A DNA stretch of 64,000 nucleotides. It comes from Branchiostoma belcheri (taxonomy: Eukaryota; Chordata; Leptocardii; Amphioxiformes; Branchiostomatidae). A model generated the notes under the pieces. That model ran no database searches and was not told the DNA's origin. It saw only the letters and a list, made by a program, of their open reading frames with translations. The DNA lies in contig NW_017803943.1 of the NCBI RefSeq assembly GCF_001625305.1, positions 1,244,862 through 1,308,861 on the forward strand. The letters run 5' to 3'. The translations under genes were made by a program, and so were the position numbers. Numbering within the stretch: position 1 is the first letter of the stretch; each line of letters opens with the position of its first letter. Of this stretch, positions 11,476 through 23,256 are shown piece after piece.

Positions 11476-12795
11476 TATATGGTCGCAGACCCACAAAAAT
11501 CACAGCCATGTACTTACAATTCAGAGAAAGTCCGTTGTGTATTCTTGATGATACTTCTCAGCGTTACACGCACGAATGAATAACAAAACTAACCGGCTAC
11601 ATGTTTCCATGATACATGCTAAAAGGTCAAAATCCTCATAAACGAAGATAGAAGAAAATTTACGGACTAAAAATAGATGATCCCACCGGATGTGTGAATA
11701 TACGATCAGTGGTTGTTCATCGTAAGCACAGCATGAGACGCCCCATAAAGATCCCCATATGGTGCCATTTCAGAATAATCCTCGCTATTATACTTATTCG
11801 TATCATGCCATGCTTTTGAAGCCATCGACTTATTTCAACATGAATATGTTCTCGCTATCATCCGAAACCCTTTCATGTATAAAGTAGGAATCAGTCACAG
11901 CAATGAACGTGTAAAACGACAAAAAAGATAAAGGGCATATTGTATAATTTGAAATATAGCATAACAGTTACTGTATTTTATAATGCTAGGTATACTTGCG
12001 TCTAAGCATATTACACTTTAGTTCGACATAGTTATCTTACAACGTTTTGAACAATTTTGGAAAACGTATTCTGACAAAATCATATGTTCATAGATATGTT
12101 CAAGTTATAAACATACAATTTTGTCAGCATAATTTTTCCAAATTCTTTAAAATGCATAAATGTGGTCGATTTTGCGTTGAATTCGGAAAGACAATTTCAC
12201 ATCCAAATGCAGCCATTCTTTTAATACGTTATAGTTATTGGTTCGAATATACAAGCTTCATATGAATAAATTGTGATGCAAATACTATAAAGAAGCACGT
12301 GTATCGACACCGTACAGCCTCATAACATTGACGTTCAACCTTTATCAAATTGTCCATGGCTGTCAAGGCACTGATGTGTTACAACGTGGCGCGTTAAACC
12401 GTTTTGTGGCAAAGGCTGTGCGAGGAGATTAATTTTCGACCTTCTGGTCAGAAATCTCCCCGAGAATCAACACCATACAACAGCGGTCGGGTCTGATGAA
12501 GACACACGGTGGAATTGGGTTTCCTCAATCATCGGAAATGACGCAGGCTCGCGGGTGAAAGGTTCAAACTCAAATTGATTACATCTGGTTAAACCGTTCG
12601 ATATAGCTTACAGCGCACATATTCATATATCAGTGGGTGTGAGGGTTGTTGATATGGTGTTTAAGAGGATAGATATGGCTTATAAAGCACATGTATTCGC
12701 TCATGCTACGTTTGCTAAGGCTATAAAACATATAGTTTACATGAAAACATTTGTGGTGTTTCACAAATATTCATTATTCTCAGTTTGCAGCACGT
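11476..12795. other. AT-rich intergenic DNA, nothing recognised
   Basis: Only short chance frames. No repeat family could be matched inside the window. Confidence 0.4.
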
Positions 12796-13168
12796 TTTAA
12801 AGGCATCCAGTGCAATTTCAGAGCGGCAAAACAAAAAAAAATCCTGGATAATTATTCTAAGGAATCTGATATGGACATTTACTGCCATTTCTTACACACA
12901 TTTTCGTCATCATTTCATACTTGGAGCGCCCGAACATAAACTACGCGAGGCATCTCATTATTTTGGGGTACCACCTATAAACTAGAAGCAGCCTACAATA
13001 AAAAATGAGAAACTGTTTTCCGTCAGCGACATCGTATTTTTGTCTCACAGATATCATTATGCTAATAGATAGGATTGATTCAACTCACTACATTTAGAGA
13101 TTGACCAAAAAATTGAGTTTGAAAATCCAGTTTAGCTGACATGAAATTGCATTTTGGATGCCTTTAAA
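12796..13168 (+). mobile_element. MITE-A, copy 2 (full length)
   Basis: Perfect 13-bp terminal repeats, TTTAAAGGCATCC and its complement, bound 373 bp without coding capacity. If the target is TTAA, the element proper begins at AGGCATCC. The interior (ACATTTACTGCC, TTTTCGTCATCATTTCATAC, CAGATATCA) is shared with the other copies. Confidence 0.8.
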
Positions 13169-13756
13169 TATACTGTCGCCTTCAGTGCAGATTACACATG
13201 AGGGGAAACCAACAAAGACCACGTATCACTGTAAAACTGAAAATATACGCAGCCCGCCAGACTAGTTGCTACTCCGCTAAACGAGAACAATACGACCAAC
13301 AGTCTCGGGCTGGGAGAGAAACCCTGCGGTAACCTTGACCTCACTGTGCGGCGCCGCGTCAGTTAAATGATCGAAGCCCCCTTGCGGTGGGATTGGTATT
13401 TAAAATAGGAGGTGCCCTGAAAACCATTTCATCAATAGGTAAACGTAGAGAGTGGTGAGACGTTGAGTAACGCGTGTGCGTGATGTCTGCAGTCCCACTC
13501 CGCGTCAGGGATACCTGTAACCCTACCCTACTGTAGGCTGGTGTACGGCGGGTTGCGTGATTGTGACGGGAAGGGAACGGAGGTGTGCATGTACATGTAT
13601 ACACGCCGTCGTACTGACGTGGTTTTGCGGCGCTGCGTGTCGTTGCTGTGATCCACTGTGCACCCGGTCGCTGCAGATAGGACGGCCCTTGTTTAGACAT
13701 CTGTCCTGCCATTGCTGTTACTGTACCTGAACATTACTGTGAGTCGTACAGACGAC
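13169..13756. other. Upstream region of the exon at 13757
   Basis: GC content rises from about 13330 onward, with several CpGs. This is consistent with a promoter/5' UTR for the ATG exon that follows, but no core promoter motif was identified. Confidence 0.3.
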
Positions 13757-13903
13757 ATGGGGGACAGAGATCGGCCACCTTGGAGCGTGCGCTCGCACTC
13801 CTGGTGCGGGAAGTCCCACCTGAACATACGGCGGTCTCTCAGCATGCCGGACGGCACTGCAGCGACTCTACGCCGAGAGGAGCACCCAGACAAGCCGGTC
13901 CAG
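13757..13903 (+). CDS. Probable first coding exon, product not recognised
   Basis: An ATG (context ACGACATGG) opens 49 codons, MGDRDRPPWSVRSHSWCG..., ending ...HPDKPVQ at a strong donor (CAG then gtgagc) in phase 0. The peptide is basic and contains RRSLS, a possible kinase site. Codon composition is GC-rich, unlike the flanks. No downstream exon was found nearby, so the rest of the gene would lie kilobases away. It may be one of several alternative first exons of a + strand gene whose later exons include those at 62606 and 62810; that link is inference. Confidence 0.45.
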
Positions 13904-14951
13904 GTGAGCCAATCTACCTTAACAGTCTTTACCCCAAAAAGTACGTTATCGGGGCTGCTTGTATGTTGTGATACAAAATCCTAACACTGTAGCGACCATT
14001 CCGAACTGGTTGTACCACTGTTGGTGTCGACATTGGTGAAATAATGCCCGGAAGGGTTTAGATACGCTGCCTACGAAATTAAGCTTACGCGTGAATACAA
14101 CAAACACATGGCTGACACAACAACTCCACAATTCACACACGAAGTACAGTGAAACCCAGGGTTTTATATACAATCTTCCCTCCCCCTACAATGGCGTCTG
14201 TGGGGTTCGGTTAATTTTAATTTGGCAAGTTGACATTCAAATACTTGCACGTGCGGCTGATTACTACTGCAGAATCCAATCAATTTTCAGAAACGCCCCC
14301 CTCCCATATCTTGTTACCCCTTACATTATTCAGAAAACCCTACTGTAAGGTAACAAGAAGACCTAGGTAAAAGAGTTGAGACGGGTATCTATCATAAGTA
14401 TAGTAGAACGAAGAATACGAGGACACGTCTTCATTATCCAGTTGCAACTATATCTTAACCCGCCATTGTTGACTAATTTCCACGTCATTTCACACATCAA
14501 TCATCTGTCTTGCGCAATATTAGTCAACAACTCTGACTTGAACAGAGCCTGAGGAATGGTAGCTCGGTTTTAGGTATTGTATTTATTGATTTTGTGCAAA
14601 GGCAATGAATCAACCGACTGAGGGAAGTTTTAAGGTTAAACCGACATCAGGAGTTGACTCTCGAAAACAGACAAGGTCGATCAATCAAGTGTTGGATGGT
14701 TTTCATGCCACATTTATCTGATTTGACTTCAAACTACAAGCCTGTGGCAGTCCGTGGTGTCTTTATCAATCTGGGCGAATATGCAACGGACGTAAGATTA
14801 AGTGTGTTTAGTAAGAAAGTAGGAAAATATACGGGAAAAATGATACTTAGTAGTTTGGGGTATGAACGTTAACGGTAGTGAAGTTTTTATCGTTGTAGCG
14901 TTAGTAGGTTGACTATTTTAGTATTCAACTTTTGTTGTACAGACATGCCTT
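13904..14951. other. Presumed intron, nothing recognised
   Basis: AT-rich sequence following the donor at 13904. No exon or repeat was assigned. Confidence 0.35.
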
Positions 14952-15295
14952 TTTAAAGACATCCAATGCAATTTTCAGGGCGAGTAAATATTCTGATCAT
15001 TTGTTTTTAATGTAGTAAAGTTAAATCAATCCTATCCCATAGCGTACTGATATCTGTGAGGCAAAAATGTGATGTTACTGAGGAAAACGGTTGCTTTTTT
15101 CGTATTGTAGGCTGATTCTAGCAATTTAATGAAAAGAAACGCTTGTTTTAGGGCTATTTCAAACTCTCAAAGTATGAAATAATGCCGAAAATGTGTCGTG
15201 AAATAGCAGCAAATGTTGATATCAGACAGATTTCCTTATCCAGAATATTTTTAGTTTTAGTTTTGCCGCCCTGAAATTGGATTGGATGACTTTAA
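14952..15295 (-). mobile_element. MITE-A, copy 3 (full length, opposite orientation)
   Basis: Ends TTTAAAGACATCC and GGATGACTTTAA, with sub-terminal CAATTTTCAGGGCG paired with CCGCCCTGAAATTG. The interior is the reverse complement of copies 1, 2 and 6. TTAA is present at both ends. Confidence 0.8.
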
Positions 15296-16051
15296 TATCA
15301 ACATGGCATCTGAAACACCTGAGGCGTCAGGTCGTGACTCTTTGCTTCTATTTTTAGTGCTAGTTTTCTTGGAGATGAAAGAACCAGCTATATCTAGTTC
15401 ATTCCCTATTCATTCCTTGACAAAGGTTGGCTATTTTTATAGTTATAGATCCTTTTTCATGATTTAAGATTCTTTCTGTGGTCAAGTTGCTTCCATTCAT
15501 CCTTTCTGTGGTCTTATACTGTTGTGAAGATCAGCTCATGTGAAAAAGTTTAGCCGAGAATACCCCGTTAGCGAACTGTACCTGTATCTGTATCTGTATA
15601 GCTGGTTTAACCGCCCTCCGGCGTAACACACCAGCTATTGTGAGCTATATATTATCTCAGTTCTCCACGGCTAGCCTTTCCAAGATTTCATTCACGTAAA
15701 TACGATCGATTTATGAAGAATTTGATATCAAAGGGAACGCGACGAACGACGTTAAAGCGTGAGATAGCCTGAGGGTGGGTCAAACCATTCGCAACTTCAC
15801 GGGGGGAAGAGTTGTACTCAACCGTACGTCTGTCTCCAGATTCAATGGAGCTGTAACAGGGGTCAGTTCAGCTCACCAAACAACAGTTACGCAAGCAACT
15901 GAATATGATTGTCCTTTACTATCGCAATGAGGCAAATCAACCAAGGTTCAGAACAGCTTTTAACTTGTCAGGAAAAGAAGTTATGATAAATATCTGGCAT
16001 TATGATGCACGACTTCAAGTGGCACAAACTATTGAACGGAACCCTCTAACG
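15296..16051. other. Unassigned DNA with a small LINE-tail remnant
   Basis: The stretch about 15585-15630 has (TATCTG)n followed by GCGTAACACACCAGCT, also seen at 49351 within a minus-strand LINE fragment. It is therefore probably a short 3' remnant of that LINE. The rest is unassigned. Confidence 0.45.
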
Positions 16052-16318
16052 CTATTATCCAATGCAATTTCAGGGCGGCAGAACTTGATTTTGAAAGTCA
16101 AATTTCTGGTCATTCTTTTAACGGAGTAAGTTGGATCAACCATAACCCATAGAATACTGATATCTGTGAGGAACAAAAATTCGATGTCGCTGACAGAAAA
16201 TACTTGCTTATTTTGTATCGTAGGCTGGTTCTAGCTATTTATGGGCGGTATGCCTCACGTAGCTTGTTTTGGGGCTATTTCAAACACTTCATGTATTATG
16301 TACTAAGAAATGGCAGTA
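16052..16318 (-). mobile_element. MITE-A, copy 4 (truncated)
   Basis: Carries ATCCAATGCAATTTCAGGGC, AATACTGATATCTGTGAGG and the GGGGCTATTTCAAAC interior of copy 3. It stops where a GC-rich palindrome begins. Confidence 0.65.
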
Positions 16319-16479
16319 AATATAGAATACAACACGGGGTATTCCGTATCGCCCGAGGTATCGGCCCGACCGCGGGTCGGATCGCCCGACGGCCGCAGGC
16401 CGGAGGGCGATCCGACTCGCGGGAGGGCCGGGACCGAGGGCGATGCGGAATACACCGTGTTGTATTTTATTTATATCAT
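16319..16479. mobile_element. GC-rich palindromic element inserted in MITE-A
   Basis: Arms GAATACAACACGG...ATTCCGTATCGCCC (16325-16354) and their complement (16438-16467) enclose a second palindrome built on CGGATCGCCC / GGGCGATCCG. The whole is far richer in GC than its host and interrupts MITE-A copy 4. It can fold as a long hairpin with a stem inside the loop. Confidence 0.6.
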
Positions 16480-16626
16480 ACCCACCCAAGAAAACGCGCC
16501 TTTCAATGCAAGATGAGCGAAAAGTTGGTGCCCCTAAACCCTCAAATGCAACAACATCAGTTCCAACGTCCGGATTCTGTATTCGAATTTTCGAAAAGGG
16601 CGCACGCGGGTAGGACGAAACGCGTT

Positions 16627-16921
16627 NNNNNNNNNNNNNNNNNNNNNNNNNNNNNNNNNNNNNNNNNNNNNNNNNNNNNNNNNNNNNNNNNNNNNNNNNN
16701 NNNNNNNNNNNNNNNNNNNNNNNNNNNNNNNNNNNNNNNNNNNNNNNNNNNNNNNNNNNNNNNNNNNNNNNNNNNNNNNNNNNNNNNNNNNNNNNNNNNN
16801 NNNNNNNNNNNNNNNNNNNNNNNNNNNNNNNNNNNNNNNNNNNNNNNNNNNNNNNNNNNNNNNNNNNNNNNNNNNNNNNNNNNNNNNNNNNNNNNNNNNN
16901 NNNNNNNNNNNNNNNNNNNNN
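16627..16921. other. Assembly gap (295 Ns)
   Basis: A run of N. An open frame read across it is meaningless. Confidence 1.
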
Positions 16922-17060
16922 TTGTGGAAGCTGTTACAATAACATTATAGGTTACACTGTGATTTTATTTGCCATTTTGATGTGTATCGGGCATACAGAT
17001 TCTAACTTATCTCACCAAAGGTTATCACTACTGGTACCGTGATGCGGTTTTAACTCCTAA

Positions 17061-17302
17061 GGCCAAAACAAGTCATTTTATGGATGACATCAATGCGCGC
17101 ATTAATTTTCGCCTGTATGCCAAAAACGGGCAAATGTGTCGTTTGAATTTGTGGTGTCATCATGTTTTAACAAGGTTTGTTATATCAAAATTTGAAAATG
17201 TAGGATTCTTTGATTTCTGGGCTCGTCTTCTTTTTTTCACCCTATAGCATTAGATTTGGAGTCTGCGGAAGATGTCATCCATAAAATTTACTTGCTGTGG
17301 CC
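17061..17302 (+). mobile_element. MITE-B, divergent short copy
   Basis: Begins GGCCAAAACAAGTCATTTTATGG after TAA, has GATGACATCAATGCGCGCAT, and ends GATGTCATCCATAAAATTTA...TGGCC before TGA. It is a divergent subfamily with a shortened interior. Confidence 0.6.
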
Positions 17303-17431
17303 TGATGAACCTTTACCTTTGTGATTATAAAGGTGTTTCTGGGGACATGTGCCTTGCGTGATCGGTGTGACAGAGCCATTATTTAGGTTACTGTGTTATC
17401 AGTGGTGTCCTCTTTTGACGTTGTAAGGTAA

Positions 17432-17800
17432 GACCAAGTGATTTTTATGGATGACGTCCACACGCACATTGGTTTTGTCCTGTTCCCCCCCAAAAAAAAG
17501 AAACTCCGCTTCCTGTAAGAGTCACGACAGTAAGATAAGGAAGATGTGATTAAAAGGAAAGAAACAGGACAGGACGACAACTGCTGTTCCACTGATTTAT
17601 TACTGTTTTCATGACTTCTTCGTTGTTACACTGTGTTCTCTCATTCAATTTGTGCCCTATCATTTCTCGTCCCTTAGTATATTTCAATCTAGGCATCTTG
17701 CGTTAAATTTACGGTCTTTCTTGTGTTTTTTTTTGCGCGCTCTCGCATTGGGTTTAGGGTCTCCAAAGGACGTCATCCATACAAATGACTTGGTGTGGCC
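17432..17800 (+). mobile_element. MITE-B, divergent full-length copy
   Basis: Left end GACCAAGTGATTTTTATGG preceded by TAA (17429-17431). Right end GACGTCATCCATACAAATGA...GTGGCC followed by TAA (17801-17803). It has 369 bp and no coding capacity. Confidence 0.7.
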
Positions 17801-17803
17801 TAA

Positions 17804-18520
17804 CAGTGTCAAGTTACCAATACGATGATGGATTCTCTCTCTACTCTTTTCTCCCCGAAACTATGAGAAAAAAGATCATAAATAATTCATAGTGCTGCTA
17901 TCTTATTACAAGTTTGGTATTTTGTATAAAACAGTGATTGCATCACCATATCTTTTTAATGATTGATTGAAAGACACAAATGATTCGTCACTGTCTGTAG
18001 ATGACGTCCAGAGTATCTATCATTTCAGTAGGTGGTCCTGTAATGGGTACGGTAGAGCTCGTCCTAGAATAGGTGCGTTATTTGGTCATTAATGCTCTTG
18101 AAGTTGCGGACACCTACCTGGTGTTGCATATGAATAAAGAAATAAAGGAATATGACCCCGTTATCTATGACGTGGTCAATATGTGATTAAAGTAAACCGG
18201 TGAAGTCACATTGCGACTGAAATCGGAATGCGTTCAAGCCGGTTCAAACCTACCTCCCGATGTGGTTTGGGAATGAGCCGGTTTCAATGCATTTTGCAGC
18301 GTTCACACGGAGAAACGTGTACATGAATTCTCCTTGGCTGGAATCCGGATCCAATGCACTTCCACGATCACAATGTGAAGAGGGGGTCTGTCTGTAACCG
18401 GGAACACAATATGACACGCCAGTGATATCAGACAACTACAGTAACACTCTCACATGCCACTGACCTTTTAAAACTCTTGGTTTGAAAAGGACGTACATCA
18501 TGTGACGTGCAGTGATGTTA
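17804..18520. other. Intergenic or intronic DNA, nothing recognised
   Basis: No exon with convincing splice borders or repeat family was identified. Confidence 0.4.
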
Positions 18521-18786
18521 TATGAGGAGCACGTCGGCAGAACGTACTGCGCCTGCGCAGAACCCCGTATTTTCGCGTTTTTCGTTGGGTTTTTGGTCAA
18601 CGTTGCATCAGAATTTTGCCTGTTGCAGAGGATATTCTTTCCGACATAACATTTGGAAACTACTGTCGAAATGATAACCTTATATGAGCCAATACAACCT
18701 TATATGAGACGTTCTACCGAAGTGCTATGCACAATACATTACGGGTTTCGCGCAGGTGCAGTACGTTCTGCCGACGTGCTTATGAG
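18521..18786. mobile_element. TIR element with 6-bp target duplication
   Basis: AGCACGTCGGCAGAACGTAC at the left is repeated inverted at the right (about 23 bp perfect and over 40 bp imperfect). TATGAG occurs at 18521-18526 and 18781-18786. The 254-bp interior is non-coding. It is a non-autonomous DNA element; superfamily not assigned. Confidence 0.65.
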
Positions 18787-18847
18787 GTCACCTGTTTCAT
18801 CCATTATAACCGGGCACGACAAAGGGTTGTGATGAACTGATCAGTAC

Positions 18848-19031
18848 AGGCATCCAATGCAATGTCAGGGCGGTAAACTTGGATTTTCAAAGTCAACTTG
18901 TCATTCTTTTAATGTATTAAGTTGAATCAATCCTATCCTATCAAATACTGATATCTGTGAGGCATAAATGTAATGTCACTGACGGAAAACGGGAAGGTTG
19001 CGTTTGTATCGCAGACTGGTTCTAGCCTTTC
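18848..19031 (-). mobile_element. MITE-A, copy 5 (truncated)
   Basis: AGGCATCCAATGCAATGTCA at the left, then CAAATACTGATATCTGTGAGG, as in copies 3 and 4. It ends where SINE-2-like sequence starts. Confidence 0.65.
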
Positions 19032-19190
19032 TCTGCTTAACACTCAGGATTTCAGAAAGTATGGGAGTGGACTAGCCCCCTGCTGTAGTGATTGCACAGC
19101 TGTGTGGCCCAAGGGCCATAGAAACGGAGATAGGCGCCGCCATATGCGATCAAGCGGGCCACTGTATGGCATTAGCACACCCTAGTACCA
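19032..19190 (+). mobile_element. SINE family 2, 5'-truncated copy
   Basis: TTTCTCTGCTTA, GTGTGGCCCAAGGGC and GAAACGGAGATAGGC resemble the body of the full copy at 57752-58033. The tRNA-like head is missing; the copy abuts MITE-A. Confidence 0.5.
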
Positions 19191-19796
19191 AGGAGATTCA
19201 AAATACATGGCAGTGAACTCTAGTACCCGTAAGACAAATAAGCAACACGCCAAAAGCCGCAGGGATCTTGATGAAGGTTAGCTACCAGTCTGGTAGTAAT
19301 GAAAACAAACGGCCGATGTTGTGTTTAGTATCCCAGAGGTATGGCTCAAATGGCTGTGGCATTTCCTAAGGAAACATTCTGCAGTATTACATGCACTGCG
19401 TGTAGCACGAATAGCTTTGAAACGTTAAGTCGGCAACAAATCTCAAGATTAAGTTCGTGAGAAACGGATTGCAGAGATAATCTTTAAAGTAGGTTAAACT
19501 TTGTTCAGTTATCGCCACCATTTTAGTTATTTGTGTAAGACGGAAGTTGGTACTTAGTACGGCTTTAAAAGACATCAAGTGTTGAAGACAACATACTGCT
19601 TATTGCTTTCACCATATATATCTACTTCATCGCTTGCCCCAAGAGGCATCCCTGCACTGCCCACAGATTGTAACTGCCCCAGCAAATATTGGCCTTAGTA
19701 GTATTTCTGTTCATTTCTGGAAACACGAATGGCTTGTTGTGTGTAAGTTCTTCCTTCTATTGCCTGTCGCGAATTTTCTTTTATTATTTTTTCCTT
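19191..19796. other. Unassigned DNA
   Basis: No coding or repeat assignment was possible. Confidence 0.4.
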
Positions 19797-20084
19797 AAGA
19801 TTACCACATTTTTTTTTATATTCCAACATGTAATCACCAGACGTGGTGACGACACACTCAAGTTTTTTCAACTTATATTAATGCCGTCACCAACATAGGG
19901 GACAAATACTACATGACAGGACAATACTCATTTTCACCTGAGCGAAGAGAAGAAAGTCGTGTAAAGTGCCTTTCCCAAGGGCACAAGATCGGTGGCATGT
20001 CAGGACTCGAACCCGGGACCTCTAGGTTCCGAGTCGAGCACTCTGCCGCTGCGCCACACGACCCCACACAAGATTACCACATTT
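19797..20084 (-). mobile_element. tRNA-derived SINE, family 1 (short tail), intact insertion
   Basis: On the minus strand the element starts with a tRNA-like head: A-box-like GTGTGGCGCAGCGGCAG and B-box-like GGGTTCGAGTCC. It continues with CTTGGGAAAGGCACTTTACA and ends in an A-run (T-run at 19810-19818 on +). A perfect 15-bp duplication, AAGATTACCACATTT, flanks it at 19797-19811 and 20070-20084. The elements are transcribed by Pol III and mobilised by LINE machinery (family knowledge). Confidence 0.85.
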
Positions 20085-20815
20085 GTGGAAGGATTGACAT
20101 AACATGCCCTAAGTCGTGCGAAACCCTTTGTCACCATTGGTATATTACAAACTATGTGCAACACTTTGTTATATTCACATCTGGACTACTGTGCCACTGC
20201 CTGGTTGCTAGCGCTACTGAACTGCAACAAGACAAGAACACAGCAACTGAACAGGCTGCTGAACCGTGCTGCCAGAATCATCACCGGCAGAACGTTGCAG
20301 GACCGAGTACCTACTGACACTCTATTAACAGAGGCGGGTATTGAAACACTATCACGAAGAGTGGAAGTAAACACACTAGTGACTGTTTTTAAGGTACTAA
20401 ACAAGAAAATGCCGCCTTACTTGTCTGAAATGTGTAAGTGGATGCCACCCCCAATGTTGAACAGACGGACGAGGTTAGCTGTAAACCAGTTAGCAAATTG
20501 GGACCCTCACATGCTGGTTGTTCCACCGGCAAACATTAACACATACAAAGGGAGCCTGCAGTACCAGGGTCCAGTGCTGTGGAACCAGCTCACAATAGAA
20601 CAGAGAAAGCTCCGAACTGTAACGGCCTTCAAAAACTCATTGTAATTATATTGTATTTGTACTGCTGTATGGCTATTATGTGCTATGTACTGTGTTGTTA
20701 TCATTGTATTGTTTCTGCATTTTTATTGTACCCAGATCTACCTGAAAAACAGGTCAAATGACCTGAGTGTATCTTCTGGTTAAATAAATAAACTGAAACT
20801 GAAACTGAAACATGT
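20085..20815 (+). mobile_element. 5'-truncated LINE: C-terminal reverse-transcriptase region and 3' tail
   Basis: An open frame at 20154-20645 reads TLLYSHLDYCATAW..., a well-known C-terminal signature of CR1/L2/jockey-type non-LTR retrotransposon ORF2. It is followed by QLNRLLNRAARIITG and ...GPVLWNQLT...TAFKNSL then stop. The 3' UTR contains a hairpin (ACCTGAAAAACAGGT), AAATAAATAAA and three copies of CTGAAA as the tail. The catalytic domain and endonuclease are absent, so the copy is dead. Confidence 0.8.
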
Positions 20816-21104
20816 GACTATCCCCTATTCAAGATCTCAAACCTTGAACTGTAAGGTTTAAGCCACTCACACCGGGAAGAGTCACTACTCTTTTCGATAA
20901 ATGTGGTGGGATCTTTAACGTGCTTGAGGTGTTCTCCTCAAACACGAGACCTCCGACTTTATGTCCTAACCCAAGCTAGGTACTTATTCACACCTGAGTG
21001 GAAGTGAGGAAAGTCGTGTAAAGTGTCTTTCCCAAGGGCACAAGATCAGTGACATCATGCCAACCAGGATTCGAACCCGCTACCGTTACGCCACACGGCT
21101 CCAC
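20816..21104 (-). mobile_element. tRNA-derived SINE, family 1 (long tail), degraded
   Basis: Shares CACTCACACCGGGAAGA, TTTCGATAAATG and GGAAAGTCGTGTAAAGTG with the copy at 35275. The head (CGCCACACGGCTCCA on +) and B-box region (GGATTCGAACCC on +) are recognisable but partly deleted. It adjoins the LINE tail. Confidence 0.65.
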
Positions 21105-22888
21105 AGCCACGTACACAGCCACGTCCCTCCACACCCTGGTAGGTCCCGAGCACCCAGAAAGGCGGTCCGGGATTTAGATTGAACTTGTCCCGGTAATTGA
21201 ATATCCCACTATAATCAAAACGTAATGATCTGCTCCCCGGAGATGGCGTTCAAAATTAAATCACTCCGTTCTGTAGGTATATTGCTCGGCATTTTGAGAT
21301 AATTGCCTCCTGTGTGTCAGTTAATCAATGAAAAGGTCACGACTATTGGGCGGGCATGTCGCTGGAGAGTGTGACGGTTGATAAATCGGGTATGACGGGA
21401 GCATGAACAATAACAGTGTGTCAGGGCTATGGTTGATTTCATTCATTTTTTTTTAAATTTTCATATATTTATCCATTCTTTTTCGTCTTTATTAGAATAT
21501 GGGTGGCCCCTTCAACATTAATTGCTGATTTCCAAGAGGGCATGGGGAACATAATACAAATTATATAAAGGAAAATTATACAAGTAACATAACAGAGAAA
21601 TTAAATGTAAACTGAAATCAGTATAGATGAAAAATTATACTAAAAGAATAACAGAACTATATGAAGATATATCGTGCATTTGAACAGATGTATAAACATA
21701 AGAAATCAAGAAGCAACTAAATTTTATAAGATGGAAATTGATTTATGTATTACAGGGAGTCTTCTAGTGCGGAAAAAGGATACAACAAATATTCAGTTTT
21801 GATGAAATAGCGGGTATTATCCTACAGCACAATCCATAATATCAATTTATATCATAATTGAAGAAATTTGTGCACTGTAATTCCAATAAGTTTTTGTAAC
21901 GCTTAATATGATATAAGTTGATTTTAGTACAATAATTTTTTCTGACATTTAAGTGGAATCTACGACAATGATATTTCCCTTTTGCTCATTTAAAGATAGC
22001 TTAATAGCGAAGCTTTACCGATGCAAGCATTTGGCGAATGACAAATAGATTGCAATTGGCTTTTTATCTAATGAGATACGGTAAATATCAGGTAGTACGT
22101 TAATTTCCCTTCCTATTACTTCTCATATAGAATATATCTTCAAATCCACCTATTACGTTGTATGTGGGATGTTAGTGTTTTCCGAGTAATTTTGTTATGG
22201 AACTATGAAGCAAACTGCTTCTTGTATAACCTTGAATGTTTCTTTCGCATTTTATAACCTCGTTTGTTCTAGAGCCTATGCCTTTTGTAAGGTTTGACTG
22301 AAAATGTTTTGATAATGATATGTTTTATTGCAAATTCATGCCCGAAGGCTAAGAACAGAAGGAACATTTGGTATAAGAACAGACAACTAATACACAGAGA
22401 ACTACTGATAACTCCTAACAAACTACTGGTAAAAACTATTGGGTTTGTCTTCTATTTCGAAGACAGAAGAAGACACAGGATCCCACTTTATCTGTAATTT
22501 GTGGGTTTTCTGTAATTTGTTAAAACAAAAGAGCATCAGCTCGCAGTGGATGCCTATTACAATCCACCAGTACAAGCCGAAGCCAATATTTGATAACACA
22601 GATATTGTGCCAGAAAAAGGCAAGATAACATCAAACACTTAATATGATGTTGCATGTTCCGTTGACCAAATATTTCGCCTTGTTAGCTTCAACAGCCGAT
22701 CAGAGATATGCCGGTCCTACAGGAGTGTAGGCCATGTTGGGATGGCTGATATGTTATCAGTGTACTTCTCAGACGCGAGTATAGTGATTGTATATTTGAG
22801 TGAAGACTGTAACTGATGTGATGGAGGCTAATATGTGCAGGGCACTGGAAGACGGGCCGTGCTTTGAACATGAATTACGTGTGTTCTA
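21105..22888. other. AT-rich DNA, nothing recognised
   Basis: From about 21420 to 22640 the sequence is strongly AT-rich, with only short chance frames. Confidence 0.45.
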
Positions 22889-23256
22889 TTAAAGCTGCAT
22901 TATGTAACATAGAACGATTCAGAAGGTCAATGTTCTGGTCATCTCTTTCCAAAGTAAGTTGGATCAGCCCTACTACTAAATAATTATATAAGTGCTATTC
23001 AGGAAGTGGAGGTGGCGAAATATTACATATTGAGAGTGTGTTTAAAAGCTGGAAACACAGCTGTCAGCCATGTTTGTTTACATTCTGGTAGATTGTGGTG
23101 GCACCACAAACTGAGTGAGTGCACCTCGTCTGGTCTGTTTTAGTGCCAGAAATGTGAGATTAATGCATAAATATGTTTAAAAGTGGACGTACGATTTTTT
23201 CCTTTAAAATCAATATTTCAATATCTGCTACAAAATGTCTTATAATGCCCTTTTAA
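22889..23256. mobile_element. MITE-C, copy 1
   Basis: Imperfect TIRs AGCTGCATTATGTAACATA and TGTCTTATAATGCCCT are flanked by TTAA at 22889-22892 and 23253-23256. The interior (CATTCAGGAAGTGGAGGTG variant, GGTGGCACCACAAACTG, AAATATGTTTAAAAG) recurs at 51050-51525. Confidence 0.65.

Noticed and set aside
16204-16950. A 248-codon frame across the N run
   Set aside because: Its middle is undetermined sequence, and the left part lies in MITE-A and a palindrome.
19913-20317. A 134-codon + frame
   Set aside because: It crosses from the SINE into the LINE fragment and mostly reads the SINE backwards; the LINE-coding frame is the one at 20154-20645.
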